DNA from: DASUSF01 sp036375275
GTDB lineage: Bacteria; Pseudomonadota; Alphaproteobacteria; Geminicoccales; Geminicoccaceae
NCBI GenBank assembly: GCA_036375275.1
Contig: DASUSF010000145.1
Location: forward strand, 1 to 19,746
Length of the DNA: 19,746 nucleotides
Direction: 5' to 3'
Made by a program: the position numbers and the translations under genes. The notes under the pieces were generated by a model. The model was not told where the DNA came from. It did not search any database and worked only from the letters and a program-made list of their open reading frames with translations. Shown here in pieces: positions 1-7,450 of the stretch (positions within the stretch are counted from its first letter, which is position 1; each line of letters starts with the position of its first letter).

Positions 1-1255
1 ACGGCTGGCTGAGGAACCGGGCGAGCCCGATCCGGTCGTACCAGTGCCGGCGGAACCGGGGCGGCGTCGGCGGGGCCATGGCGACCGCCGGCGGCAGGCG
101 GACGGCGCGGCCGACCGCGCGCAGCGCCCCGAGCAGCGCCGCGCCGAGCGTGACCAGGCCCGCGAGCACGAAGACGTCGGGCTCCCGCCGGAAGAAGAGA
201 TAGGGGAAGCGGAAGAAGTCCCGGTACATCTCGGTCAGGCCGCCGCCGAGCCAGGTGCCGAGGGCGAAGCCGAGCGCCATGCCCAGAGCCGCGATCACGA
301 GGACCAGCTTGGTGTAGTGCCAGCCGATCTGGACGCCGCCGTAGCCGAGCGCCTTCAGGAGCCCGATCAGCTCGCGCTCGGTCTGGACCAGCCGGTCGAG
401 CGTGATGTTGAGGAGGAAGCCCGCGACGACCAGGAAGATCGGCGGGATGATCAACGCCATCGCCCGCAGCTGCTCGAGCTCGTTGTCGAGGAAGGCGTGG
501 CTCAGCTGGTCGTCCCGGCCGTAGGCGCCCCGGCTGCCGTAGCGCTCGAGCAGTCGGTCGAGGCGGTCGATGACCGTGGCCTCGTCGGCGTTGCGGAGCA
601 GGCGGAGGCTCACCGCGTTGAACGCGCCTTCGAGGTCGAAGGCCGCGGCCGCCGCCGCGTGGCCCATCCAGACGACCCCGAAGCGGCGGTCGTCCGGGAC
701 CATGTTGCCGGGGGCGAGGACGTAGATGAACTCGGGCGACAGCGCGATCCCGACCACCTCGAGGCGCCGGCGGTGACCGTCGAGGATGGCCCCGAACCGG
801 TCGCCCGCCCGGAAGCCGTGCGCCTCCGCGAACGGCTCGCTGATCACCACTTCGTCCGGCCGGGCCGGGTCGGGCAGGCGCCCCGCGCGGAGGTAGAGGG
901 TGTTCAGCCGGGCCGGGCCGTGCTCGGGCAGCGAGAGGAGCTGCGCCGAGGCGGGCTCGGCCATGCCCTCGACGTCGAGGAGAACGTAGCGGCTGATCCG
1001 GGTCTCGACCGCCGCCACGCCCGGGATCGCCGCGATCCGCTCCAGGAGGCTCTCCGGGGCCCGCTTCACGTCCGCGAAGACGTCGGCGAAGCGGTGACGC
1101 TCGTAGTAGACGCGGCGGGTCTCGTCGAGCGAGCGCATCGTCCCGACCGCGAGCACGACGGTCGCGACCCCCGCCGCCAGCACCAGCGCGATCGCCAGCA
1201 CCTGGCCGCGCAGCCGGACCAGGTCGCGCAGCAGCTTCCGGTCGAGCGCCCGCAT
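1..1255 (-). CDS. FtsX-family ABC exporter permease (3' part beyond left edge)
   Basis: The first 418 codons of an inner-membrane permease of the FtsX/MacB class, read from an ATG at 1255. The product starts MRALDRKLLRDLVRLRGQV and has a first membrane segment at about residues 16-38. A large periplasmic MacB-PCD-like region follows to about residue 255. Then come the conserved FtsX membrane segments, including MALIIPPIFLVVAGF and a second hydrophobic span near residues 305-325. The ERELIGLLKALG loop between them is typical of the family as the ATPase-coupling region. Such proteins of about 780 residues carry two FtsX modules, so the second is probably outside the window. The ATG directly abuts the stop codon of the upstream ATPase gene with no spacer, indicating translational coupling. 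The substrate is unknown; lipid, lipoprotein or peptide export are all possible. Confidence 0.88.
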   Translation of the reverse strand, partial: MRALDRKLLRDLVRLRGQVLAIALVLAAGVATVVLAVGTMRSLDETRRVYYERHRFADVFADVKRAPESLLERIAAIPGVAAVETRISRYVLLDVEGMAEPASAQLLSLPEHGPARLNTLYLRAGRLPDPARPDEVVISEPFAEAHGFRAGDRFGAILDGHRRRLEVVGIALSPEFIYVLAPGNMVPDDRRFGVVWMGHAAAAAAFDLEGAFNAVSLRLLRNADEATVIDRLDRLLERYGSRGAYGRDDQLSHAFLDNELEQLRAMALIIPPIFLVVAGFLLNITLDRLVQTERELIGLLKALGYGGVQIGWHYTKLVLVIAALGMALGFALGTWLGGGLTEMYRDFFRFPYLFFRREPDVFVLAGLVTLGAALLGALRAVGRAVRLPPAVAMAPPTPPRFRRHWYDRIGLARFLSQP

Positions 1256-2011
1256 CTACCAGGCGAGCTCGGCCGGCGCGCGCCGCTCGGCCGTCGCCTC
1301 GATGCTCTGGATCCGGCCGTCGGCGAAGGTGATCGAGCGCTCCGCGATCGCCCGGATCGGCGCGTTGTGGGTGATGATCGCGGTGGTCGTGCCGAGCTCG
1401 CGGTTGGCCGCGGCCAGGGCCTCCAGGACGACGATCCCGGTCCGGCTGTCGAGGGCGCCGGTCGGCTCGTCGCAGAGCAGCACCTCGGGCCGCTTGGCGA
1501 TGGCGCGGGCGATCGCGACCCGCTGCTGCTCGCCGCCGGAGAGCTGCGCCGGGAAGTGGTCGAGCCGCTCCGCCAGCCCGACCAGCGCCAGCGCCTCGTC
1601 GGGGCGCATCGGGTCGGCCGCGATCTCGGTCACCAGCGCCACGTTCTCGCGCGCGGTCAGGCTCGGGATCAGGTTGTAGAACTGGAAGACGAAGCCGACG
1701 TGCTCCCGGCGATACGCGGTGAGCGCCCGGTCGTCGAAGGCGGTGAGCTCGGCGTCCTCGAAGAACACGCGGCCGGAGGTCGGCTGATCGAGGCCGCCGA
1801 GGATGTTCAGGAGGGTCGACTTGCCGCTGCCCGAGGGGCCGACCAGGACGACCAGCTCGCCCCGGTACAGCTCGAGATCGACGCCGCGGAGCGCATGCAC
1901 CAGGACCTCGCCCGTCCGGTAGACCTTGGTCAGCGCCTCCGCCCGGAAGACCGCCGGTCCGGGACGCGGTCCGCCGGCATCGGGCGCCGTGGCCGGCGCC
2001 GCCCCCCTCAC
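1256..2011 (-). CDS. ABC transporter ATP-binding protein, MacB/LolD type
   Basis: A 251-residue cytoplasmic ATPase that should power the FtsX-type permease encoded immediately downstream. All ABC motifs are present: Walker A GPSGSGKST (residues 58-66), Q-loop FVFQFYNL (about 107-114), signature LSGGEQQR (157-164), Walker B VLLCDEPTGAL (178-188) and an H-loop in AIITHN. The sequence EALTKVYRTGEVLVHALRGV is the usual opening of the LolD/MacB/FtsE group. The start is a GTG that overlaps the TGA of the upstream stress-protein gene (GTGA), so translation is probably coupled. About 20 residues before the ABC fold are Ala/Pro/Gly-rich and unassigned. The ATPase/FtsX class is secure; the substrate is not predictable. 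Confidence 0.93.
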   Translation of the reverse strand: MRGAAPATAPDAGGPRPGPAVFRAEALTKVYRTGEVLVHALRGVDLELYRGELVVLVGPSGSGKSTLLNILGGLDQPTSGRVFFEDAELTAFDDRALTAYRREHVGFVFQFYNLIPSLTARENVALVTEIAADPMRPDEALALVGLAERLDHFPAQLSGGEQQRVAIARAIAKRPEVLLCDEPTGALDSRTGIVVLEALAAANRELGTTTAIITHNAPIRAIAERSITFADGRIQSIEATAERRAPAELAW

Positions 2012-2538
2012 TTGACGGTCAGGCAGGCGCAGTCGGCAAGGTGGGCGACCTTGTGCGAGACGCTGCCGAGCAGCAGGCCGGCGAGATCGCCGAGCCCGCG
2101 CCGGCCCATGACCACGAGGTCGACGCCTTCCCGCTCGATCAGGCCGAGGATCAGCTCCGCCGGATCGCCCTCCTCGAGGAACGTGCGGACCCGCGCGACC
2201 CGCGTCTCCTTCGCCCGGCTCCGCGCGTCCTCGAGCAGCCGCTCGCCCATGGCGCGGCGAAAGCGCCGCCCGGTCTCCGCCGCCTGCTCGGCGAGGCGCT
2301 GGCCGAGGAGCCGCGAGTCGCTCCGCGCATCGATCAGGACGGAGGGATCGAACCCCTGGGTGATCTCGGTGTGGTACTCGACCGCGGCCATCTTGCGTTC
2401 CGCTTCCGAGAGCGGCTTTCGCGACAGCACGTGGACGGCCAGGAACTCGGCCTCGAACCGCTCTGCAATCGCACAGGCGAGATCGAGGGCGCGCCCCGCA
2501 TGATCGGAGCCGTCGAGCGCGACCAGAATCCGCTCCAT
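2008..2538 (-). CDS. Universal stress protein (UspA family)
   Basis: A 176-residue single-domain Usp protein with the typical opening MERILVALDGSDHAGRALDL. The ATP-binding signature near the C-terminus, GRRGLGDLAGLLLGSVS (about residues 145-161), matches G-2x-G-9x-G-S/T, so it is probably an ATP-binding Usp. The ATG at 2538 is preferred because AGGAGG at 2552-2547 lies 8 bases upstream. A GTG nine bases earlier falls inside that ribosome site and is rejected. The gene overlaps the following exporter ATPase gene by four bases. This links a stress protein to an efflux system, which suggests a stress-responsive exporter; that functional link is inference. The 270-base leader region to 2808 holds the promoter, but I could not fix its elements. 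Confidence 0.92.
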   Translation of the reverse strand: MERILVALDGSDHAGRALDLACAIAERFEAEFLAVHVLSRKPLSEAERKMAAVEYHTEITQGFDPSVLIDARSDSRLLGQRLAEQAAETGRRFRRAMGERLLEDARSRAKETRVARVRTFLEEGDPAELILGLIEREGVDLVVMGRRGLGDLAGLLLGSVSHKVAHLADCACLTVK

Positions 2539-2762
2539 CGTCCTCACCTCCTGCCAGCCTGGATCACGGCCGGGACTCTGACCGCTTCGTCGTCATGACG
2601 CCAGACGTCGTTTCCGAGGAGGTTGTCCGGTCGTTGGCCCGGGTCCGGGCTCCAATGCCGGCCTGCGGTCGTGGCAACGAAGGCCTCGAGCTGATCCCGA
2701 TATATCAGAACCGCCTGCGGGTTGCCCCGATCGGGTGAATCCGCTCGGCTTCAACGGCTTGG

Positions 2763-2807
2763 CCGTTTTCCCGCGCCGGCAGATGGTTCCACCTGCCTGG
2801 AAAACGG
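2763..2807 (-). terminator. Long hairpin just after the NapC/NirT gene
   Basis: Outer arms CCGTTTTCC (2763-2771) and GGAAAACGG (2799-2807) are perfectly complementary. Inside them GGCAG/CTGCC (2778-2782/2793-2797) and TGG/CCA (2784-2786/2789-2791) also pair around a TT loop. The structure begins two bases past the TAG of the cytochrome gene. No T-run follows on the minus strand, so it may be a processing or stabilising hairpin rather than an intrinsic terminator. Confidence 0.4.
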
Positions 2808-2808
2808 G

Positions 2809-3429
2809 CTAGCCCTCGATCGCCTGCAGGAACTCCTCGGACGGCTCGACCTCCGTGTGGACCAGATTGTAGTGGCAGGCGATGCAGGTGATGCCCGTCT
2901 CGAGCGCCTCGGCATGCTGCCGCTGCCCGCGCGTGCGTTCGGGTCGAATCGCCTCCATGACGTGGCAGCTCCGGCAGTGCTTGCTGTCGTCGGCGAGCAT
3001 GGCCATGCGGACGCGATGGGCAGCCTCGGGGCGCACCTCTTCGAAGTCCTCCGCGGTCCGGACTCCTCCAAGAAATGCGATGAGGTCGCTCGTGCCGAGA
3101 AAATGATCCCACATCGCCAGCGTCAATCCTTCGCTGACGTGGCAGTCCGCGCACCGCGCCCGAACCCCCGTCGGTGTCTTCCAGTGCGTGGCCTCGCGGT
3201 ATTCCACAGCGACCGTCGCCTCCATGGTGTGACACGTCTCGGCGCAGAACTGGTCCGTGGAGAAGTAGCGGTCGACCGCCTCGGTCGTCGGCACCGCGAC
3301 GACCGCGCCGACGACCAGCGCCAGAAGGACGAAGAGCAGCGGATAGCCGCCGATGGCGGCGCGAACGCGACCGACCCAGGAACGACGCCCGCCCGCGCCC
3401 GTCTGGTGTTGCTGAGGGGTATGGGCCAT
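2809..3429 (-). CDS. NapC/NirT-family membrane-anchored tetraheme cytochrome c
   Basis: A 206-residue quinol-oxidising-type multiheme cytochrome. A cytoplasmic N-tail precedes one membrane anchor (about residues 29-47), followed by a periplasmic domain with four heme-attachment motifs: CAETCH (62-67), CADCH (93-97), CRSCH (152-156) and CIACH (182-186). NapC/NirT proteins pass electrons from the quinol pool to periplasmic reductases. The first motif has three, not two, residues between the cysteines. The ATG at 3429 is chosen because GGAG (3439-3436) is well spaced and the 21 upstream codons look non-coding. The gene lies 109 bases downstream of a c-type cytochrome gene on the same strand and probably shares its oxygen-controlled promoter. 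No partner reductase is in the window, so the acceptor is unknown. Confidence 0.9.
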   Translation of the reverse strand: MAHTPQQHQTGAGGRRSWVGRVRAAIGGYPLLFVLLALVVGAVVAVPTTEAVDRYFSTDQFCAETCHTMEATVAVEYREATHWKTPTGVRARCADCHVSEGLTLAMWDHFLGTSDLIAFLGGVRTAEDFEEVRPEAAHRVRMAMLADDSKHCRSCHVMEAIRPERTRGQRQHAEALETGITCIACHYNLVHTEVEPSEEFLQAIEG

Positions 3430-3538
3430 CACTATCTCCGTTCGTCCGAACGCAGCGCCACGGACCGCCCATGCGGCCGGTCCGCCCCTCACGTGCGGGA
3501 ACGCGCCCCTCTTGCGCCTCGTACCCGCGCCTCAGGGC

Positions 3539-4858
3539 CTACTCGGCCCGGACCGCCTCGATATCGGCCTCGGCCCCAATCCCCAGCGTGAGCGGGAAGG
3601 ACACGAAGTGGAAACGCGTCGTCACGTTGTCGTCGTGGACGGCAAGACCGACGTTGTAGATCTCTCCCTCGCGCAGGATCTTGTCGTCCTCGGGGTGCCC
3701 GGTGTCGAGCGGGCGGGTCCAGGTCACAGTCCAGACGCCGTTCTCCCAGCTGCCCTGAGCGTCGCTGTTGTCGGCGGCGGAGCCCTCGGCGTCCTCGCGG
3801 CTGAGCAGACGGCCCGGCAGGACGTCGCCCTCCTGCCAGCCGGCCTCGGGATCGTATGCGACCGCATTCTCCTCGCGGATGATGGCGTGCGGCTTCGCGG
3901 GATCGCCGATGTCGTCGACGGTGATCGACTTCACGCCGACCTTGGCCTCGTCGAACATGAACTTCGGCGTCATGGTGCTCCGGTCGACGTTCCAGCTGAA
4001 CGGGTTCTTACCTTCGTCGGAAAGACGATACTCGAACACGTAGCCATCGTCCGCCATGCCGACCGGATTGCTGCGGTGGGCGCGCCACTGCATGAGATCG
4101 ACGAAGCGGCCTTCCCCTTTGAGCTGGGCGATCTCCTCCTGGGGCCTGGTCTCGTCCCAGGCCATGCTCTCGCCGGTCCGCGAGCCCGGCAGGTACTTGC
4201 GCACGTCGCTCTCGCCGAGCTCCTCCCCGAGCAGCGGGTGCGCCTTGACCGCGTCCGAGGAGGCCTCCTCCGGCATGTCGCGCATCGCGGTGTGGCAGGT
4301 CAGCCAGCAGCCATGCTCCGCGAACAGCGGTACGCTGCCGTCATCTATCATGATCGCGAGGCGATCCTCGTAGAGTGGCGGCTCCTCACCGCTCCTCACG
4401 CTCTCCTCGGACCGTGCGCCGCCGTAGAACTCCCAGCCTTCGCCAGTGTGGCGCATGTAGTCGTGCATCTGGCCCGGCCGGTCGGCCTGCGTCGGCCACT
4501 GGAAGCGCAGATAGAGGTTCTTGTCGTCGTAGGCCGCCTGCACCTCGAGATCGAGCGCACCCGTCTTGCCTTCGATCGGCGCCGGCTCGAGCTTCTCGCC
4601 GGACGCGATCAGCTTCCCGATTTCCGCTTCCTCGCCCTCGTGGCAGCTGACGCAGCTCTCGCCCTCCATGACCTGGCGGTCGGCCCGCCGGTGCGCCGGG
4701 CTGCGCAGCCAGTCGTAGCTCGACTGGCCGGGATAGAAGAGCGACACCGTGTGGCTCGGCACCGCCGACCAGTCCGACGGTGCGCCGGCGATGGCCGCTG
4801 TGCATCCGGCTGCCCAGGCGACCCCGACGCCGAGCGCGAGTCTAAGCGAATGAGCCAT
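3539..4858 (-). CDS. Periplasmic c-type cytochrome with ethylbenzene-dehydrogenase-like heme-binding domain
   Basis: A 439-residue exported protein. The signal peptide MAHSLRLALGVGVAWAAG ends near AIAGA (residue about 26). A classical heme-c site CVSCH (69-73) sits in an N-terminal cytochrome-like segment. The rest resembles the heme-binding domain of ethylbenzene dehydrogenase and related DMSO-reductase-family gamma subunits (EB_dh): LDLEVQAAYDDKNLYLRFQW (about 102-121) and WTVTWTRPLDTG near the C-terminus are typical. Within it, HGCWLTCH (182-189) contains a CX3CH motif that may bind a second heme. The ATG at 4858 follows GGGAGG at 4869-4864. The gene is first of two, with the NapC/NirT gene downstream, and an FNR-type box lies about 70 bases before the start. 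Together they look like an anaerobic electron-transfer pair. The domain call is from recognised pattern, not a search. Confidence 0.85.
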   Translation of the reverse strand: MAHSLRLALGVGVAWAAGCTAAIAGAPSDWSAVPSHTVSLFYPGQSSYDWLRSPAHRRADRQVMEGESCVSCHEGEEAEIGKLIASGEKLEPAPIEGKTGALDLEVQAAYDDKNLYLRFQWPTQADRPGQMHDYMRHTGEGWEFYGGARSEESVRSGEEPPLYEDRLAIMIDDGSVPLFAEHGCWLTCHTAMRDMPEEASSDAVKAHPLLGEELGESDVRKYLPGSRTGESMAWDETRPQEEIAQLKGEGRFVDLMQWRAHRSNPVGMADDGYVFEYRLSDEGKNPFSWNVDRSTMTPKFMFDEAKVGVKSITVDDIGDPAKPHAIIREENAVAYDPEAGWQEGDVLPGRLLSREDAEGSAADNSDAQGSWENGVWTVTWTRPLDTGHPEDDKILREGEIYNVGLAVHDDNVTTRFHFVSFPLTLGIGAEADIEAVRAE

Positions 4859-5183
4859 CGCCGCCTCCCTGTTCTTCTGAAGCCACTTCCCCGCTTCCCA
4901 CGCTAGCGGCCGAAATTCCGCCGCCCTTGATCCACATCAACTGCGCAGACAAAAAGATGGGCGCGGCACCTCCCGCCGCCCCCGGCAATGCCGGCATCCT
5001 TCATTCCGCCGGGTGGCGACGGGCGGAACTACGGCGAGCCCGCTGGCGCTGGTCGTTCTACTGGAAGCGCCCACCGCCTGCCTCGCCGTCGAGCCCCCGC
5101 TCGCGGGGCGATGCCCCGAAGTGGCCTGATGGCAGCTTGCGGAGCCAACCGGCGCCCCGTGGTGCCGTGGCGCGCCGTCGCCG
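4859..5183. other. Intergenic region upstream of the cytochrome pair
   Basis: 325 bases between merA (stop at 5184) and the cytochrome start. It holds the FNR-type box, a possible -10 element TAGCGT at 4905-4900 on the minus strand, and a short CCCCGC-TC-GCGGGG inverted repeat at 5095-5108. No convincing small gene was seen; short open frames here show no recognisable motif. Confidence 0.6.
4927..4940 (-). promoter_or_regulatory. FNR/DNR-type operator upstream of the cytochrome genes
   Basis: TTGATCCACATCAA is a perfect match to the FNR/Anr/Dnr consensus TTGAT-N4-ATCAA with fully symmetric half-sites. It lies in the non-coding leader of the exported cytochrome gene. A hexamer TAGCGT at 4905-4900 (minus strand) begins 22 bases beyond the box edge. 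That is the spacing expected if the box is centred near -41.5 (class II activation). This supports induction at low oxygen or with nitrogen oxides. Which family member binds cannot be told from the site. Confidence 0.8.
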
Positions 5184-6680
5184 TCACCCCGCGCAGCAGG
5201 AAAGCTTCGCGACGTCCTTCTCGAAGGTCTGGGCGGCGAGCTTCAGGCCCTCGACGGTGGTCAGGTAGGGAAAGAGCGTGGCGCCCAGCTCCTTCGTGGT
5301 CATTCCGTGCTTGATGGCGAGCGCCGCGGTCTGGATCGAGTCCGCGCCCTCCGGCGCCAGGATGTGCGCGCCGAGCAGCCGGTCGGTGGTGCGGTCGGCG
5401 ACCAGCTTGATCAGGCCCCGGGCATCGCGCGCAGCGAGGGCCCGCGGCACGGCGTCCAGGGGCAGGACGCTGGTCTTGACGTCGTAGCCCGCCACCCGGG
5501 CCGCGGCGCCGGTCAGGCCGACGCTCGCCACCTGCGGATCGGTGAACGTGACCATCGGCATCGCGGCCGCATCGTAGCGGTGCCGGTCGCCGTTCAAGGC
5601 GTTGAGCGCGGCCAGCCTGGCGCCGTACGCAGCCATGTAGACGAACTGGTGCCGCCCGGTGACGTCGCCGGCGGCGTAGACCCTTGGATTGCTCGTGCGC
5701 AGGTGCTCGTCGACCCGGATGCCGCCATTGTCCGTCACGGCGACGCCGACGTCGGCGAGGTCGAGGCCACCCGTGTTGGGGCTGCGCCCGGTCGCTGCGA
5801 GCACGACCTCCGCCTCGAGCGCCTCCGGGGCGCCGTCCGAGGCGACGTCGAGGGTGACGCCGCGGCCGGTGCGGCGGATCCGGCGGTAGGTCAGGCCGGT
5901 GCGGACCAGGATCCCCTCCTCACGCAGGTAACCGGCGAGCGCGTCCCCGATCTCCGGCTCGGCCTCGGGCAGGAGGCGGCGGCGCGTCACGAGGGCGACC
6001 TCGACGCCGGCGCGCGCGAACAGCTGGGCGAACTCGCAGCCGATGTAGCCACCGCCGATCACCAGCATCGAGCGTGGCAGCGCCTCGAGGTCGAGCGCGG
6101 TCGTGCTGGTCAGGTAGCGGATGTCCGCGATGCCGGGGATCGACGGGCGCGCCGCGGAGCCGCCGGTGGCGACGATCGTCCTGGCGACGCCGAGGATCTC
6201 GCCGCCCGCGCGCACACCTTCGGGCGCCAGTCGCGCCGGCGCCTCGATGTAGGCGATGGTGTCGTAGGCGGGCAGAAGGTCGGCGTACCTGCCCTGGCGC
6301 AGGCCCGCGACCAGCTCGTCCTTCTGAGCGACCAGGCTCGGCCAGTCGTCCAGGTTCGCCTCGCCGCGGATCCCGGCGAAGCGCGCCGCGGCCCGCGCCT
6401 GGTGCAGGCCCTCGGCGGCGCGGATCAGGGTCTTCGACGGCACGCAGCCGACGTTGACGCAGGTGCCGCCGATCGTCCCGTGGCCGATCAGGGCGACCCT
6501 GGCGCCCTGCTCGGCGGCCGTGATCGCGGCCGAGAAGCCGGCCGAGCCAGCGCCGATCACGGCGATGTCATAGCCGCCATTCCCGAAGCGGCCCGTGCAG
6601 CGGCCCCCCGATCGAGCCACGGAAGAGGGCGGCACAGACGCCCGGTGCGAAGACCGCCCGTCCGAGCCGGAAGGTCTCAT
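5184..6680 (-). CDS. merA: Mercuric reductase MerA lacking the N-terminal HMA domain
   Basis: A 498-residue cytoplasmic FAD/NAD(P)H disulfide oxidoreductase that reduces Hg(II) to Hg(0). Seen: FAD-binding GAGSAG (43-48), redox-active pair in GGTCVNVGCVPSK (C74, C79), second dinucleotide fold VIGGGYIGCEFAQ, FAD motif VYAAGDVT, and the C-terminal signature FPYLTTVEGLKLAAQTF ending in the vicinal CC of LSCCAG that hands Hg(II) to the active site. This tail separates MerA from other family members. The first 36 residues are Ser/Arg/Gly-rich and lack a GMTCxxC metal-binding domain, so this is a core-only MerA. The ATG at 6680 is supported by GGAGG at 6692-6688. It is divergent from merR across a MerR-type promoter, and no merT, merP or merC is adjacent. 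Confidence 0.96.
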   Translation of the reverse strand: MRPSGSDGRSSHRASVPPSSVARSGGRCTGRFGNGGYDIAVIGAGSAGFSAAITAAEQGARVALIGHGTIGGTCVNVGCVPSKTLIRAAEGLHQARAAARFAGIRGEANLDDWPSLVAQKDELVAGLRQGRYADLLPAYDTIAYIEAPARLAPEGVRAGGEILGVARTIVATGGSAARPSIPGIADIRYLTSTTALDLEALPRSMLVIGGGYIGCEFAQLFARAGVEVALVTRRRLLPEAEPEIGDALAGYLREEGILVRTGLTYRRIRRTGRGVTLDVASDGAPEALEAEVVLAATGRSPNTGGLDLADVGVAVTDNGGIRVDEHLRTSNPRVYAAGDVTGRHQFVYMAAYGARLAALNALNGDRHRYDAAAMPMVTFTDPQVASVGLTGAAARVAGYDVKTSVLPLDAVPRALAARDARGLIKLVADRTTDRLLGAHILAPEGADSIQTAALAIKHGMTTKELGATLFPYLTTVEGLKLAAQTFEKDVAKLSCCAG

Positions 6681-6723
6681 CGCTCGACCTCCATCGTCCT
6701 TGACCCCGTCTCCGATGTCGGGG

Positions 6724-6754
6724 ACCGTAGGACCTGTAGCAGATACAGGTTCAA
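6724..6754 (-). promoter_or_regulatory. MerR-type promoter/operator for merA
   Basis: On the minus strand, -35 TTGAAC (6754-6749) and -10-like TACGGT (6729-6724) are separated by 19 bases. That overlong spacer is the hallmark of promoters that MerR-family activators untwist. Inside lies a perfect dyad ACCTGTA-N5-TACAGGT (6732-6750). The predicted transcript starts near 6717, leaving room for the merA ribosome site at 6692-6688. The same dyad lies about 50 bases upstream of merR and could autoregulate it. Confidence 0.82.
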
Positions 6755-6798
6755 GGACTTCCTTCGAGCGCGCACTTCATGGGAGCGGGAGCGGGGCC

Positions 6799-7200
6799 GT
6801 GCGACGTGGTGAGCTGGCGGAGCGAAGCGGCTGCCACATCGAGACCGTCCGCTTCTACGAGAAGCGGGGGCTCCTGCCGACGCCGCCGCGCACGGTCGGT
6901 GGGCATCGCGACTATGCGCCGGAGCACCTGAGACGGCTGACCTTCATTCGCCGCGCCCGCGAGCTCGGCTTCACGCTCCGGGAGGTCCGCGGCCTGCTCG
7001 ACCTCGTCGACGGCGGCGACTGGACCTGCGCCGAGGTCCGGAAGATGACGCTCGAGCACCTCGCTTCCGTCCGGCGCAAGATCGCCGCTCTCCAGAAGCT
7101 CGGGGCGATCCTCGACGACATGGCGGCCGAGTGCGACGGCGGCGCGGTGCCCGAGTGCCCGATCATCGACGCCCTGATGGAGCGTACCCCGGCCGGCTGA
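6799..7200 (+). CDS. merR: MerR-family regulator, probably mercury-responsive
   Basis: A 133-residue MerR-type activator. A winged helix-turn-helix (RGELAERSGCHIETVRFYEK, about residues 3-22, then GLLPTPPRT and HRDY) is followed by a dimerising coiled coil and a metal-binding loop. Cysteines C77 (GDWTCAEV), C112 (AAECDGG) and C120 (PECPII) match in order and near spacing the three Hg(II)-binding cysteines of MerR. The divergent merA and the MerR-type promoter make mercury the likely inducer. The GTG at 6799 is chosen because it places the helix-turn-helix at the usual distance from the N-terminus and follows GGAG-rich sequence. Upstream in-frame starts would run through the operator. Some zinc- or lead-sensing relatives share part of the cysteine pattern. 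Confidence 0.9.
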   Translation: MRRGELAERSGCHIETVRFYEKRGLLPTPPRTVGGHRDYAPEHLRRLTFIRRARELGFTLREVRGLLDLVDGGDWTCAEVRKMTLEHLASVRRKIAALQKLGAILDDMAAECDGGAVPECPIIDALMERTPAG

Positions 7201-7450
7201 CTTCGGCCCGATGGCCGGTCCGCTGGCGAAGGCGCGGGCGGGAGCAGGGGTGAAGGGGGGCTGGTCGACCTGCTCAGCCGGCTCGACGTGCTCCACGCGG
7301 CGGCCCTGCGGCGGGGATGCGCGTTCCCTCGCCTCCGACGCTCGCACCTCGCAGTCCGGACCGTCGTGGTGGCGGCGGGTTGCAGGCAGCGCTGCGCGCC
7401 GGCGGTGCTACGATGACCGCTGACCCCGTGGAGATCCGGACCGAGGCCCG

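Noticed and set aside
44..2503. An 819-codon open frame on the plus strand opposite the Usp-ABC genes
   Set aside because: Its product is low-complexity Arg/Ala/Glu/Asp-rich sequence without a domain. It mirrors real genes on the other strand, as is common in very GC-rich DNA.
2691..2708. CTGAT-N8-ATCAG dyad upstream of the stress-protein gene, considered as an FNR box
   Set aside because: The half-site spacing is eight bases instead of four and the outer bases are C/G, so it does not fit the FNR consensus.
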